Of a DNA stretch of 64,000 bases, positions 35,577 through 44,507 are shown piece after piece. Numbering within the stretch: the stretch's first letter is position 1; each line of letters begins with the position of its first letter. Both the position numbers and the translations under genes were made by a program. The notes under the pieces were generated by a model that was given only the letters and a program-made list of their open reading frames with translations, was not told the DNA's origin and did no database searches. The stretch comes from Nitrospirillum iridis (GTDB lineage Bacteria > Pseudomonadota > Alphaproteobacteria > Azospirillales > Azospirillaceae): the NCBI RefSeq assembly GCF_014205765.1, contig NZ_JACIIZ010000004.1, forward strand, positions 372,001 through 436,000. Reading direction: 5' to 3'.

Positions 35577-37019
35577 TTGAGCCTTTGGACGAAGAAGAGT
35601 ATTGATCAGGCCCGCGCCGACGGCGACGGCGATGAAGGCCAACCCACCCTGGCGCGCAGTCTGAATGCCTGGAATCTGACGGCGCTCGGTATCGGCGCCA
35701 TCGTCGGCGCCGGTATTTTCGTCCTGACCGGTTCCGCCGCCGCCCAGTATGCCGGTCCCGGCATCGTCCTGTCCTTCGTGCTGGCGGCCACGGCCTGCCT
35801 GTTCGCCGGCCTATGCTACGCCGAGTTCGCGGCCATGGTGCCGGTCGCCGGCAGCGCCTACACCTATGCCTATGTCACGGTGGGCCAGTTTCTGGCCTGG
35901 ATCATCGGCTGGGATTTGGCGCTGGAATATCTGTTCGCTTCGGGAACCGTGGCTGTCGGCTGGTCCGGGTACTTCGTCAACCTGCTGAAACAGGTGGGGC
36001 TGGTCATCCCCCCGGCTTTGACCTCCGCACCGCTGACGGTGAAGAATGGCTTCCATTTCGAAACCACCGGCGCCTTGCTGAACCTGCCGGCCGTGGTGCT
36101 GGTGGGCGTCATCACCGTGCTGCTGTATCTGGGCATCCGTAACTCCGCCCGCGTTAACGGCTTCATCGTGCTGCTGAAGCTGCTGGTGGTGTTCCTGGTC
36201 ATCGGCTTCGGCCTGTTCTATGTCGTCCCCGCGCATTGGTCGCCCCTGATCCCGCCCGAGGTAGTGGACGACAAGGGCTCCCACTATGGCTGGAGCGGCG
36301 TGCTGCGCGGTGCGGGCGTGATTTTCTTCGCCTATATCGGCTTTGACGCCGTCTCCACCACCGCGCAGGAGGCGGTGCGGCCGCAGCGCGACATGCCCAT
36401 CGGCATCCTGGGCTCGCTGATTTTCTGCACCGTGCTGTACATCCTGATGTCGCTGGTTCTGACCGGCTTGGTGCCCTACGCCGACTTGAACGTCGCCCAC
36501 CCCGTCGTTGTCGCCATCGAGGCGGTGCAGCAACTGCATTGGCTGGCCCTGCCGGTGGACATCGGCGCCGTCGCCGGGCTGACCACGGTGATGCTGGTCA
36601 TGATGCTGGGCCAGTCGCGCGTGCTGTTCGCCATGTCGCGTGACAAGCTGCTGCCCTCGCCCCTGGGCAAGGTGCATCCCAAGTTCCGCACCCCCCACGT
36701 CGCCACGGTTGTGACCGGGGTCTGCGCCGCCGTCCTGGCCGGCCTGTTCCCCATCGACATCCTGGGCGAGTTGGTCTCCATCGGCACGCTGCTGGCCTTC
36801 GCCATCGTCTGCGGGTGCGTCCTGATCCTGCGCATCACCCAGCCCGACACGCCGCGGCCGTTCAAGACGCCGCTGTTCTGGCTGGTCTGCCCCTTGGGCG
36901 TGCTGGTCTGCGGCTACCTCATGTATGGCCTGCCGGGCGACACCTGGCTGCGGCTGATCATCTGGATGGTCTTTGGCTTCTTCGTCTACTTCGGCTACAG
37001 CCGCCGCCGCGCCGCCTGA
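35577..37019 (+). CDS. APC superfamily amino-acid permease (CAT-like)
   Basis: About 480 residues from a TTG at 35577, six bases after GGGAGAGG; this start gives the SLWTKKSI N-terminus typical of the family. About 12 membrane helices. NLTALGIGAIVGAGIFVLTG is the substrate-binding helix 1 motif (GAIVGAGIF), and FFAYIGFDAVSTTAQEA is the helix 6 motif. It should import cationic or other amino acids by proton coupling, with the substrate unassigned. Confidence 0.92.
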   Translation: MSLWTKKSIDQARADGDGDEGQPTLARSLNAWNLTALGIGAIVGAGIFVLTGSAAAQYAGPGIVLSFVLAATACLFAGLCYAEFAAMVPVAGSAYTYAYVTVGQFLAWIIGWDLALEYLFASGTVAVGWSGYFVNLLKQVGLVIPPALTSAPLTVKNGFHFETTGALLNLPAVVLVGVITVLLYLGIRNSARVNGFIVLLKLLVVFLVIGFGLFYVVPAHWSPLIPPEVVDDKGSHYGWSGVLRGAGVIFFAYIGFDAVSTTAQEAVRPQRDMPIGILGSLIFCTVLYILMSLVLTGLVPYADLNVAHPVVVAIEAVQQLHWLALPVDIGAVAGLTTVMLVMMLGQSRVLFAMSRDKLLPSPLGKVHPKFRTPHVATVVTGVCAAVLAGLFPIDILGELVSIGTLLAFAIVCGCVLILRITQPDTPRPFKTPLFWLVCPLGVLVCGYLMYGLPGDTWLRLIIWMVFGFFVYFGYSRRRAA

Positions 37020-37042
37020 CCACAGGCTCAAGGCGTCAACTG

Positions 37043-37080
37043 AGGGGCCGGGCGGCACAGTCGCCCGGCCCTTCGTCATT
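37043..37080. terminator. Terminator between convergent permease and FadJ-like genes
   Basis: GGGCCGGGCG (37045-37054) and CGCCCGGCCC (37062-37071) form a perfect 10-bp stem with a short loop. A T-containing tail (CTTCGTCATTT) follows on the plus strand. It can serve both convergent genes. Confidence 0.7.
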
Positions 37081-37085
37081 TCGCG

Positions 37086-38828
37086 TCAACGACGGGCGAA
37101 GCTACCCAGCGGGCCGCCGCTGGCGGCGGGCCAGCCGAAGCCCAGCACGGCCATGAGGTCGGCTGACGCCGTCTCGTTCACCAGCCCCTCGGCCAGAGCC
37201 TGCACCACGGCCGTGCGTACGGCCGCCAGCAGGCGCGGGCCGGCATCGGCCTGTGGTGGGTCAAGCGGGACCGACTCCGTCGCCGGGCGCTTCAGGGTGG
37301 CCAGCACGGCGCCCGCCCCATCCTCCCCCACCAGATCGGTCACGGCGGCATAGCCCAACCGGCGGGCCAACGCCCAGGGCCCTTCGGCCAGTCCAGCGGC
37401 ACGGGCGGCGGCATCGGTGTCGGCGGGCGCCACCAGGGGGCCAAGCTCCAGGGCCGCTCGCAGATAGGCGGCGGTCAGCCGGGCGAGGTAGCGCCCCTCG
37501 CCATCCCCCACCTTGAAGGGGGTGCGGCCCAGGCGGCGGGCGGCGTCCACGGCGATGGCCAGGGCGGGCGCCGACGTCTTCGGCCCGGCCACAATCTCGG
37601 CGACGCCGCCGTCCGGCGGCAGGGACAGGCCCACCAGGCGGTCCGGCCAGGACAGGCCCCGCCCCACCGCGGCAACGCTGAGCCTGGGACCCGTCAGCGC
37701 CAGCAAGGCATCATCACCCAGCACGGCTTCCGCCCGCGCCAGCAGCGCGTGCTTGGCCGCGAGGTCCTCGCGGGTGGCGTCAAACAGGATCTCGATCTTG
37801 CGCTCGCCCAGCAGCGCCGGCGCCAACTCGTCCAGTCCCTCGGCATCGGCCACGGCATGCACGTCCAAGCCGGCGCGGCGCGCCGCCAGGGCCACGGAAT
37901 CAGCCATGGGCCCCCGACCCAGCACGGCCACCCGCGCCAGTTCGGCCGTGGGCAACGCCGGCCGCCAGGCGGCCTTGTCCGCCGCCCCCTTCGCCACCAC
38001 CAGGGTACGCACCAGGGCCGCGACCTCCCCCCGACGCAGGAGACCGGCGGCAACCGCCCGTTCCAGGCCCAGGCCCTCATCCAGCGACAGGGCCAAGCCC
38101 TGGCCGACCGCCGTCTCGATCGCCATGGTGGAGGAGATCACCGCCACGGGCTTGCGCTTGTGGGCGACAATGAACGGCGGCTCCTTCCCGTCAGCCAGGT
38201 GGCGGCGGACCCAGGCAAGGGCGGCTGAGCGCACGTGGGAGGCCGGCACCACCTCGTTCACCAGCTTCAATTCCAGGGCCGCCGCCGCCGTCACCATATG
38301 CCCGCCCGACAGCAGGTCGTGCGCGCCGACCCACCCCAATAGGCGGGGCAGGCGCTGGGTGCCGCCGGCCATGGGCATCAGGCCCAGGCGCTGGTCGGGA
38401 AAGCCGAATCGGGCGGCGGGGTGATCGCAGGCCACCCGGTAACCGCAGGCCAGCGCCAACTCCAGCCCCGGCCCCAGGGCGGATCCGGTGAGCGCGGCGG
38501 CGATGGGCTTGGCCGTCCCCTCCAGTCGGCGCAGGGCGTCGCCGTAGGGGGCGATCGCGGCCAACAGCGCGTCATCGGACAGGCCGGGGGCGGCATCGGC
38601 CAGGGCCAGCAGGCCCAGCGGCTCCCGCCCCAGCAGGAAATGACCCTTGGCGGAGGTGATGATAAGGCCGCGCACCTCCTCACGGGTCTCCAGCACTTCG
38701 GCCAGTTCGTCCAGGGCGGCGATCAGGGCATCGTCCAGCAGGTTGGCGCGGCCGGGCGCCTCCAGCGTGGCGACGGCGATGCCGTCGTCTTCCAGCCTCA
38801 GATGCAGGGGGGAGAAAGTGTCGGTCAT
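37086..38828 (-). CDS. FadJ/FadB-like enoyl-CoA hydratase/3-hydroxyacyl-CoA dehydrogenase, degenerate
   Basis: About 580 residues from the ATG at 38828, shorter than the ~700 of FadB/FadJ. The N-terminal crotonase domain keeps ALGPGLELALACGYR (first catalytic Glu), but the second catalytic Glu position reads Asp in FGFPDQRLGLMP. The dehydrogenase part has VAVLGRGPMADSVAL where GxGxMG is expected, and VGLSLPPDGGVAEIVAG where the family has a His-containing HFFNPVH segment. The NAD site and catalytic His thus seem lost, while the frame is intact. It may be a CoA-binding protein or hydratase only, or may be losing function. No fadA partner is adjacent. Confidence 0.8.
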   Translation of the reverse strand: MTDTFSPLHLRLEDDGIAVATLEAPGRANLLDDALIAALDELAEVLETREEVRGLIITSAKGHFLLGREPLGLLALADAAPGLSDDALLAAIAPYGDALRRLEGTAKPIAAALTGSALGPGLELALACGYRVACDHPAARFGFPDQRLGLMPMAGGTQRLPRLLGWVGAHDLLSGGHMVTAAAALELKLVNEVVPASHVRSAALAWVRRHLADGKEPPFIVAHKRKPVAVISSTMAIETAVGQGLALSLDEGLGLERAVAAGLLRRGEVAALVRTLVVAKGAADKAAWRPALPTAELARVAVLGRGPMADSVALAARRAGLDVHAVADAEGLDELAPALLGERKIEILFDATREDLAAKHALLARAEAVLGDDALLALTGPRLSVAAVGRGLSWPDRLVGLSLPPDGGVAEIVAGPKTSAPALAIAVDAARRLGRTPFKVGDGEGRYLARLTAAYLRAALELGPLVAPADTDAAARAAGLAEGPWALARRLGYAAVTDLVGEDGAGAVLATLKRPATESVPLDPPQADAGPRLLAAVRTAVVQALAEGLVNETASADLMAVLGFGWPAASGGPLGSFARR

Positions 38829-38934
38829 GGCGTCACTGTGCCGGGCGGATGGCACCCCGGCAAGGTGCAAAGAAGGGCGCCGGCGGTGCCCCGCCCACGC
38901 CCTTCCCCGAACCCTAGCGCCCCCCTTTTATAGG

Positions 38935-41871
38935 TCAGAACTCACAGGTCATGCCCCAGAGGAAGGTCCGCCCGCTGGAGGTGTTGACCTCGATGCGATG
39001 GGCGGCCAGGTCGGTGAACTGCACGATGTGCTCGTCCGTCAGGTTCAGGCCTTCCAGCGTCACCTTGATATGCGGGGTGACGTTGTAGTGGGCGGAGAAG
39101 TCGACGTTGTTGGTCGGCTCATACCCCTCGCCGATATTGCCGTTGCTGCCGATGCTGTTCAGATACTGACCGCGATAGGCCTCGGAAATGCGCACGCCCC
39201 AGGTGTCGGTTTCGTAGTAGAGCGTGGCGTTGGCCGAGAAGCGCGACAGGTTGACCAGCGGCAGCTCCACCGTCTTGCCGCCGATGATGGCGGGCGAACT
39301 GCCATCGGCGAAGGTGCCGTTGGCCAGCATGCCCAGATGGTTGAAGGGTTCCGGCAGGAAGTCGAAGTCGCGCTGGGCCGCCACCTCCACGCCAGTGATG
39401 CTGGCGCCGCTGACGTTCACCGGCTGCGACACGTTGTAGGGGATGGACCCGGTCTGCCCCGGCAGCAGGAAGGACAGCGGGTAGCCAGTGGCCGAATAGG
39501 GCTCCACCACCGTGGTGGAGCTGATGAAGGAGTTCAGCTTCTTGTAGAAGGCGCCGACCGACACGAAGCCGACCTTGCCGTCGTAATATTCCAGCGAGCC
39601 TTCCACCGCGTCGGCGGTGAAGGGCTTCAGGTTGGGGTTGCCGATGGTCAGGCTGCCGCCAAAGGGGGCGGTGGTGATGGTGCCCGCGGCGGCCAGGTCC
39701 GACAGGGCCGGCCGGCTGATGTTGCGATTGGCGCTGACGCGCGCCACCAGGTCGGGCTCCACGAAGTACGCCACGTTGGCCGACGGCAGGACGCCGCTGT
39801 AGGTGTGCGGCACCGACACCGCCGTCAGCTTGCCGCCGGAATTGATCGAGCCGGCGGAGGTCAGGTCGGTGGAGTAGTAGCGCAGGCCGGCATTGGCCTT
39901 CAGCCGGCGATCCCAAACGGTGGTGTCCAGGTCGTACTGGACGTAGCCGCCCATCGTCTCTTCGGTCACGTGATAATCGGACCCGGGCGACAGGAAGGCC
40001 GCCGTCATGATGTCGCGCGTCTGGCCGATATACTTGTAGATGCCGTTCACGTCGCCGACGATATAGGGCGCCAGCGTGTCATAGGGGACAAGGTATTTGG
40101 ACTCCGCCGGTACCGCCCTGTCGGTCGGCACGTTGTAGAAGACCTTGTTGTTGTACTGCGCGCCCTCATCATCGAATTTCTTGTATTCGAAGCCGGTCTT
40201 GATGGTCGACGCCTCCGACAGCGCGTATTCGACGTCCAGCTTGCCGGTCTTGTAGGAGTTGACGATCTTGCTGGCCTGGGTATCCAGGCGCATCAGGTTC
40301 CACTGCGCCGGGTCGGTGGGATCGAAATCGTAGGTGTTGACCGGCATTCTGGAGCGGTCATCAAAGCTGATGCCCTTGTTCTTGGCCTCCAGGAACACCT
40401 TGTCGAAATAGGGCAACTCATAGTCGGAGCGGGAATAGCCCGCCATGCCCTTGACCAGCAGCCGGTCGGTCAGCTGGTCGGACCCATGCAGCACCGTCTG
40501 GTAGAAATCGGTGCTGTCGGTTTCGGTGTTGTATTCGTTGCGCATGTCCACGCCGGTATAGCGGGCCGCCACCAGCGTGTTGCCTTGAATGACGGCCGAC
40601 TGCAACAGCTGCGTGCCCGAGACGTTGCCGGTCAGGGCGTTGCTGCCGCCCGCCGCCATGGCGTAGTTGTCGCGGTCATTGGTCAGGCGGCTGTACAGGG
40701 CGTCGAAACCCAGCTTCAGGCCATTCTCCGGCTCATACTGCAGGGCCATCGTGCTGCCCAGGCGGGTGCGGTGATCGAACCAGGTGGAATAGGTGTCGGC
40801 CTGGGGGGCGTAGATGGTGCCGGACTGCATCTTGGCGGCGTCCGCCGCGCTGACGCCCGCGCCAATGTTGGCGGGACTGACCTTGATCTGGTTCCAGCCC
40901 CAATTGCGGTAGCCGAACTCATTGCTGTCGTTGGTGCTGTAGGCCACCGACACCAGGGCGCCGAAATCGCCCCAGCGGTCGGAGATCAGGCCCACCAGGC
41001 GCGGGGTCACCCCGTCGGTGTTGCTGTTGTCCTGCCCCTTCAGGGAGAACACGGCCTTGAACCCGTCATAGTCGAAGGGCTTCGCGGTGTTCAATTGCAC
41101 CGTGCCGCCGATGCCGCCCTCATCCTGCTCGCTGGCGTAAGATTTCTGGATGGTGACCTTGTTGAACAGTTCCGAGGCGAACAGGCTGTAGTCGAAGCTG
41201 CGGGTGCGGCTGACGCCGCCGCGGTTGTCCATGCCCGAGGCCGTGTTGCCCAACACCTCCATGCCATTCAGCTGGGTGCGGGTGAAATCCGGGCCCAGGC
41301 CGCGCAGGGTGATCTGCCGGCCCTCGCCGGAATCGCGGTTGATGGTCACGCCGGGCACGCGCTGCAGCGATTCCGCCAGGTTCAAGTCGGGAAACGCCGC
41401 GATGTCCTCTGCGACAATCACCTCCTCCGATCCGACGGCGTCGCGCTTGAGGACCCGGGCCTGTGCCAGACTTTCATGGAAGCCGTTGACCACCACCTCC
41501 TCCAGAGTGTCGTCGTCGGCATGGACTTGCGGCTTGGTGCCGGCGACCGGCGCCTTGGCCGGTTGCGCCAGCTGCAGGACCACCACCGCGCCATCATCGG
41601 ACGACACCGTCAGCGGCGTCCCCTGCAACAGCGTGGCCAGGGCCTTGTGACGCTCCAACTCGCCATGGATGGCCTGGGTGGTGATGCCCGCCAGCTGGCC
41701 CGCCGGCGCCACGATCTGGATGCCGGCCTGTTTGGCGAACATCGGGATGGCGCTGACCGCCGGCTGGGCCGGCAGGTCAAAGCTGCGGGTCTGCGCGCCA
41801 GCCGGCACGCTGAGGGCGATGACGATGGACGCCGCACCGCAAAGCAGTGCCGGACGCAAATGCCTGAACAT
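38935..41871 (-). CDS. TonB-dependent receptor with N-terminal signalling (STN) domain
   Basis: About 978 residues from the ATG at 41871, with a signal peptide ending near VPAGAQ. The mature N-terminus is a secretin/TonB short domain (SFDLPAQPAVSAIPMFAKQA), the part that contacts FecR in cell-surface signalling. The plug follows (EEVVVNGF, then LNLAESLQRVPGVTINRDSG), with a ~700-residue 22-strand barrel ending in aromatic Phe. It resembles the Caulobacter/Xanthomonas receptor group. The ligand is not evident. A promoter-like motif at 41955-41990 matches one upstream of the sigma gene. Confidence 0.93.
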   Translation of the reverse strand: MFRHLRPALLCGAASIVIALSVPAGAQTRSFDLPAQPAVSAIPMFAKQAGIQIVAPAGQLAGITTQAIHGELERHKALATLLQGTPLTVSSDDGAVVVLQLAQPAKAPVAGTKPQVHADDDTLEEVVVNGFHESLAQARVLKRDAVGSEEVIVAEDIAAFPDLNLAESLQRVPGVTINRDSGEGRQITLRGLGPDFTRTQLNGMEVLGNTASGMDNRGGVSRTRSFDYSLFASELFNKVTIQKSYASEQDEGGIGGTVQLNTAKPFDYDGFKAVFSLKGQDNSNTDGVTPRLVGLISDRWGDFGALVSVAYSTNDSNEFGYRNWGWNQIKVSPANIGAGVSAADAAKMQSGTIYAPQADTYSTWFDHRTRLGSTMALQYEPENGLKLGFDALYSRLTNDRDNYAMAAGGSNALTGNVSGTQLLQSAVIQGNTLVAARYTGVDMRNEYNTETDSTDFYQTVLHGSDQLTDRLLVKGMAGYSRSDYELPYFDKVFLEAKNKGISFDDRSRMPVNTYDFDPTDPAQWNLMRLDTQASKIVNSYKTGKLDVEYALSEASTIKTGFEYKKFDDEGAQYNNKVFYNVPTDRAVPAESKYLVPYDTLAPYIVGDVNGIYKYIGQTRDIMTAAFLSPGSDYHVTEETMGGYVQYDLDTTVWDRRLKANAGLRYYSTDLTSAGSINSGGKLTAVSVPHTYSGVLPSANVAYFVEPDLVARVSANRNISRPALSDLAAAGTITTAPFGGSLTIGNPNLKPFTADAVEGSLEYYDGKVGFVSVGAFYKKLNSFISSTTVVEPYSATGYPLSFLLPGQTGSIPYNVSQPVNVSGASITGVEVAAQRDFDFLPEPFNHLGMLANGTFADGSSPAIIGGKTVELPLVNLSRFSANATLYYETDTWGVRISEAYRGQYLNSIGSNGNIGEGYEPTNNVDFSAHYNVTPHIKVTLEGLNLTDEHIVQFTDLAAHRIEVNTSSGRTFLWGMTCEF

Positions 41872-41954
41872 TCTCACTGACTCCCCAACCAATATCAGTG
41901 TGGTGACTGGCTTGTGCGGGGCATTCACCGCCCTCACGCCCCTTAGATTATTTT

Positions 41955-41990
41955 CGATGGCGAACCAAGCCATCCGTCACGAAAGTTTTA
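41955..41990 (-). promoter_or_regulatory. Probable ECF sigma promoter of the TonB receptor gene
   Basis: This 36-base block matches the block at 43734-43769 at 29 of 36 positions. Read on the minus strand it contains TTTCGTGACGGATGGCTTGG, resembling the -35 region of FecI-type ECF promoters. It lies about 84 bases upstream of the receptor start. Confidence 0.6.
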
Positions 41991-42068
41991 TATTTGGCAA
42001 ATCCGATGTTTGAACTGCGTGACGCTGGTATTGAAACTTTCCATGTGCGCCAGTTATTGCGCTTTCTC

Positions 42069-43115
42069 TTATTTATAAAGGGTGATGACGTCCCCTTCCC
42101 GCTTGACCTTGATGCGCAGGCCCTGGGCAATGGCGCGGGCGAAGCCCGCCGGATCGGTGGCGGCGAACAGGCCGGAAATGCGTTCCTGCGCCGGCCCGCC
42201 TTTGACAGTGATCTTCTGCCGGGAATAGCGGGCGAACTCGGCCGCCGCTTCCGCCAAGGTGACGCCTTCGAAGGACAGCAGGCCTTCCCGCCACATCAGG
42301 CTGCGCCCGAGCGCGCCCGACGGCACATCGCGCAGGGAGACCTGCACCTCCTCGGCCCCGGCCGCGCCGTGGCCAATGCGCACCTCCGCCTCCTGGTTGG
42401 CGGTGACGTGGGTGCCGTTGGTGGCGGTGGACGGTGTCCATAGCCGTTCCAGCGCCTGCCAGGCCGTGGCCGGCGGGGCCGGCGGCGGCAACTCCACCGC
42501 CACCCGGCCGCTGGTCACCTGCACCCGCATGCCGCCGCCCTCATCCGCCAGGCGCACGGCGTAGGCGGTGCCCACGGCACGGGCTTGCGCCTTGGGACCC
42601 TGGACGACGAACGGCCGATCCGGGTTCTTGGCGACTTCGAAATAGGCTTCGCCGCGCAGCAGACGGACCAGCCGACACTGCTCGCTATAGGTCACCTCCA
42701 GCACGCTGTCGGTGTTCAGCGTGACCTGGGAGCCGTCGGGCAACGGTATCCGCCGCACCTCCCCCACCTCGGAGACGTAGCGGCGCCCCGGGGCCGGGGG
42801 CGGCCGGCGGATGACGACGGCCGCCCCCAGCGCCGACGCGGCGGCGCCCGCCAGAAAGGCCCGCCGGGGCAGCGGTCCCCATTTGGCCACCGACGGCGCC
42901 GGCGGGCGGCGCAGGACGCGCATGGCCAGTTCCAGGCGCGGGCTGATGAAATAGGCCTGGGCGCGCGCCAGCGCCCCGACACAGCGGGTATCGCTCTCCA
43001 GCCACGCCGCCAGGGCGGCCTCCTCATCCGCTGTCAGCGCGTCACCATCCAGGCGCGCGACCCAGCGGGCCGCCGCCTCGTCAATGGACTTTGCGCTTGG
43101 CCTGTGCGTGATCAC
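42069..43115 (-). CDS. FecR family anti-sigma/signal-transducing protein
   Basis: The protein has 348 residues. The N-terminal cytoplasmic part (EAAARWVARLDGDALTADEE, AALAAWL) is the conserved FecR sigma-binding region. One membrane segment follows (FLAGAAASALGAAVVI), then the periplasmic FecR domain (RYVSEVGEVRRIPLPDGSQV, LNTDSVLEV, LRGEAYFEVAKNPDRPFVV). The C-terminal part resembles a secretin-type fold (LAEAAAEFARYSRQKITV). It overlaps the sigma gene by 35 bases, so it is translationally coupled. It should relay receptor occupancy to the sigma factor. Confidence 0.95.
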   Translation of the reverse strand: MITHRPSAKSIDEAAARWVARLDGDALTADEEAALAAWLESDTRCVGALARAQAYFISPRLELAMRVLRRPPAPSVAKWGPLPRRAFLAGAAASALGAAVVIRRPPPAPGRRYVSEVGEVRRIPLPDGSQVTLNTDSVLEVTYSEQCRLVRLLRGEAYFEVAKNPDRPFVVQGPKAQARAVGTAYAVRLADEGGGMRVQVTSGRVAVELPPPAPPATAWQALERLWTPSTATNGTHVTANQEAEVRIGHGAAGAEEVQVSLRDVPSGALGRSLMWREGLLSFEGVTLAEAAAEFARYSRQKITVKGGPAQERISGLFAATDPAGFARAIAQGLRIKVKREGDVITLYK

Positions 43116-43695
43116 GCTCTTCCAACCCTGTCTTTTTCTTCGGCGTCGCCTGTACCGTCTGTCCGCCGTCCCGGCTGAACTGGGCCAGCAGCAGCTTGAT
43201 GCCCCGGGCGACGTGCTTCTGGATGGTGTGTTCGGAAAGGTTCATGCGCCGGGCGATTTCCTGCTGCGACAGGCCCTCGACCCGGCGCATGACGAAGGCG
43301 GCGCGGGTCTTGCGCGGCAGGGCATCGATGGCCCGTTGCACCTGTTCCAGTTCAAAGCGTGCCAGCACGGTGTCTTCCGGCGACGGCTCGTCCATCACCG
43401 TTTCCAAGGTGCCGATGTCGGCAACGGCGGTGATGGGCACCACGCGGGAGTGGCGCAGCTGCTGCAGGATGACGGAATAGGCCACCTGGAACGCATAGGT
43501 CTTGGGATCGTTGATGGTGTCGACCGACGCCTTGGTCGCCAGGATGGCGTAGGTCTCCTGCACCACGTCGTCGACGTCGAACCGCAGCGACGCCTTGCCC
43601 TTCAGCCAGGACCGCAACGCCGGCTCATGCGGCACGACGTTGACGGCCAGCCAGCGCGCCCGTTCGTTCGTGATTGGCTTTGCTGATTTCAACAT
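43081..43695 (-). CDS. ECF RNA polymerase sigma factor, FecI-like
   Basis: About 204 residues from the ATG at 43695; one at 43707 is also possible. Sigma region 2 is seen in DVDDVVQETYAILATKASVD and region 4 in RKTRAAFVMRRVEGLSQQEIARR with a helix-turn-helix (LSEHTIQKHVARGIKLL). The basic C-terminal tail is longer than usual. It forms a sigma/FecR/receptor signalling unit with the two downstream genes. A motif 39 bases upstream matches one before the receptor gene, suggesting autoregulation. Confidence 0.93.
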   Translation of the reverse strand: MLKSAKPITNERARWLAVNVVPHEPALRSWLKGKASLRFDVDDVVQETYAILATKASVDTINDPKTYAFQVAYSVILQQLRHSRVVPITAVADIGTLETVMDEPSPEDTVLARFELEQVQRAIDALPRKTRAAFVMRRVEGLSQQEIARRMNLSEHTIQKHVARGIKLLLAQFSRDGGQTVQATPKKKTGLEERDHAQAKRKVH

Positions 43696-43733
43696 TGATC
43701 CGCCCATCTAACCTTCCGCCATTAGATGCGCGC

Positions 43734-43769
43734 CGATGGTGAACCCAGCCATCTGTCATGAAAATTTAG
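43734..43769 (-). promoter_or_regulatory. Probable autoregulated ECF promoter of the sigma gene
   Basis: 29 of 36 bases match the block upstream of the TonB receptor gene. On the minus strand it reads TTTCATGACAGATGGCTGGG, the counterpart of the receptor motif. It lies 39 bases upstream of the ATG at 43695. Confidence 0.6.
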
Positions 43770-43815
43770 GAATTGAGGCGCCCTCACGGCGGAACGTGGA
43801 CCGCGAAACGTGGAC

Positions 43816-43857
43816 ATGGAAAAGGCCGGGCGGCGCCAGAAAGCGCCACCCGGCCTT
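43816..43857 (-). terminator. Intrinsic terminator of the lipoprotein gene at 43881
   Basis: AAGGCCGGG (43822-43830) pairs with CCCGGCCTT (43849-43857), with an inner GGCGC/GCGCC stem (43832-43836 with 43843-43847). On the minus strand the stem is followed by TTTCC. It lies 23 bases past the stop. Confidence 0.75.
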
Positions 43858-43880
43858 CATCCCCAGCCGCTATTGGGCCC

Positions 43881-44462
43881 TTAGTGAGTGGCGCCGACCT
43901 GAGACGCACCACCCTGGAAAGTCTCCGCCAGCACGGCGATGAAGGCCTTGATGTTCTCGCGCACCGCGCCCTCTTTCGCGATACGGGCCCGTTCGACACC
44001 CAGCAACGCATCGGAGAAATTCGCGGTGTAAGGGGTCTCGACGGTCTTGTCCAAGGCCACGCTCTTGTCGTCCAGCCGCGTCATCTGGTAATGCACCTTG
44101 GACGTCACGGTGGCATCGAAGCCAGCCCACGGCACGTCCAGCGCGATCAGGTTCGCGCTGATGACATACTTGGCGGAGTTGCCGGGAGCAATCACGGCCT
44201 GCAATGCCAGGGACTGTTCCAGCGACTGTTTGAACGCGGCGTTGTCGACGGAAGAGCCCCACTCGCGGTTGTTCTTGTCACCACCCGTCACATCACCGAC
44301 CTGCACCGCCGCGTGCAAGGGAGACGCCGTCTGCACGATATGCTGGGGGTCCAGAGGCGCCGTCATCGCACCCACGCGCGGACCAGAGGCGCAACCAGCC
44401 AAGGACGCGACCAAAGCGATGGCGACACCCAAACGGATAAATCTTAATGCATTGACGGACAA
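43881..44462 (-). CDS. Hypothetical lipoprotein
   Basis: The protein has 193 residues with a lipoprotein signal peptide (LGVAIALVASLAGC) and a perfect lipobox LAGC. The mature part contains WGSSVDNAAFKQSLEQSLAL and YVISANLIALDVPWAGFDAT, with no enzyme motif. It looks like an outer-membrane or periplasmic lipoprotein of an uncharacterised family. The gene is divergent from another lipoprotein gene across 45 bases containing a short dyad. Confidence 0.75.
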   Translation of the reverse strand: MSVNALRFIRLGVAIALVASLAGCASGPRVGAMTAPLDPQHIVQTASPLHAAVQVGDVTGGDKNNREWGSSVDNAAFKQSLEQSLALQAVIAPGNSAKYVISANLIALDVPWAGFDATVTSKVHYQMTRLDDKSVALDKTVETPYTANFSDALLGVERARIAKEGAVRENIKAFIAVLAETFQGGASQVGATH

Positions 44463-44464
44463 GA

Positions 44465-44505
44465 TCGCACCCCATAAGTTATATGCAATTCCACAAATGG
44501 TGCGA
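44465..44505. promoter_or_regulatory. Dyad in the divergent promoter of two lipoprotein genes
   Basis: TCGCACC (44465-44471) and GGTGCGA (44499-44505) flank an AT-rich centre containing TTATATG. The dyad fills almost the whole 45-base gap between the divergent starts, suggesting shared control. Confidence 0.45.
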
Positions 44506-44507
44506 AT

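Noticed and set aside
38647..41880. Plus-strand open frame of over 1000 codons opposite the TonB receptor
   Set aside because: It is an antisense shadow caused by high GC; the composition (Gly/His/Gln-rich, no domains) is not protein-like, and the minus strand encodes a clear receptor and FadJ-like protein.
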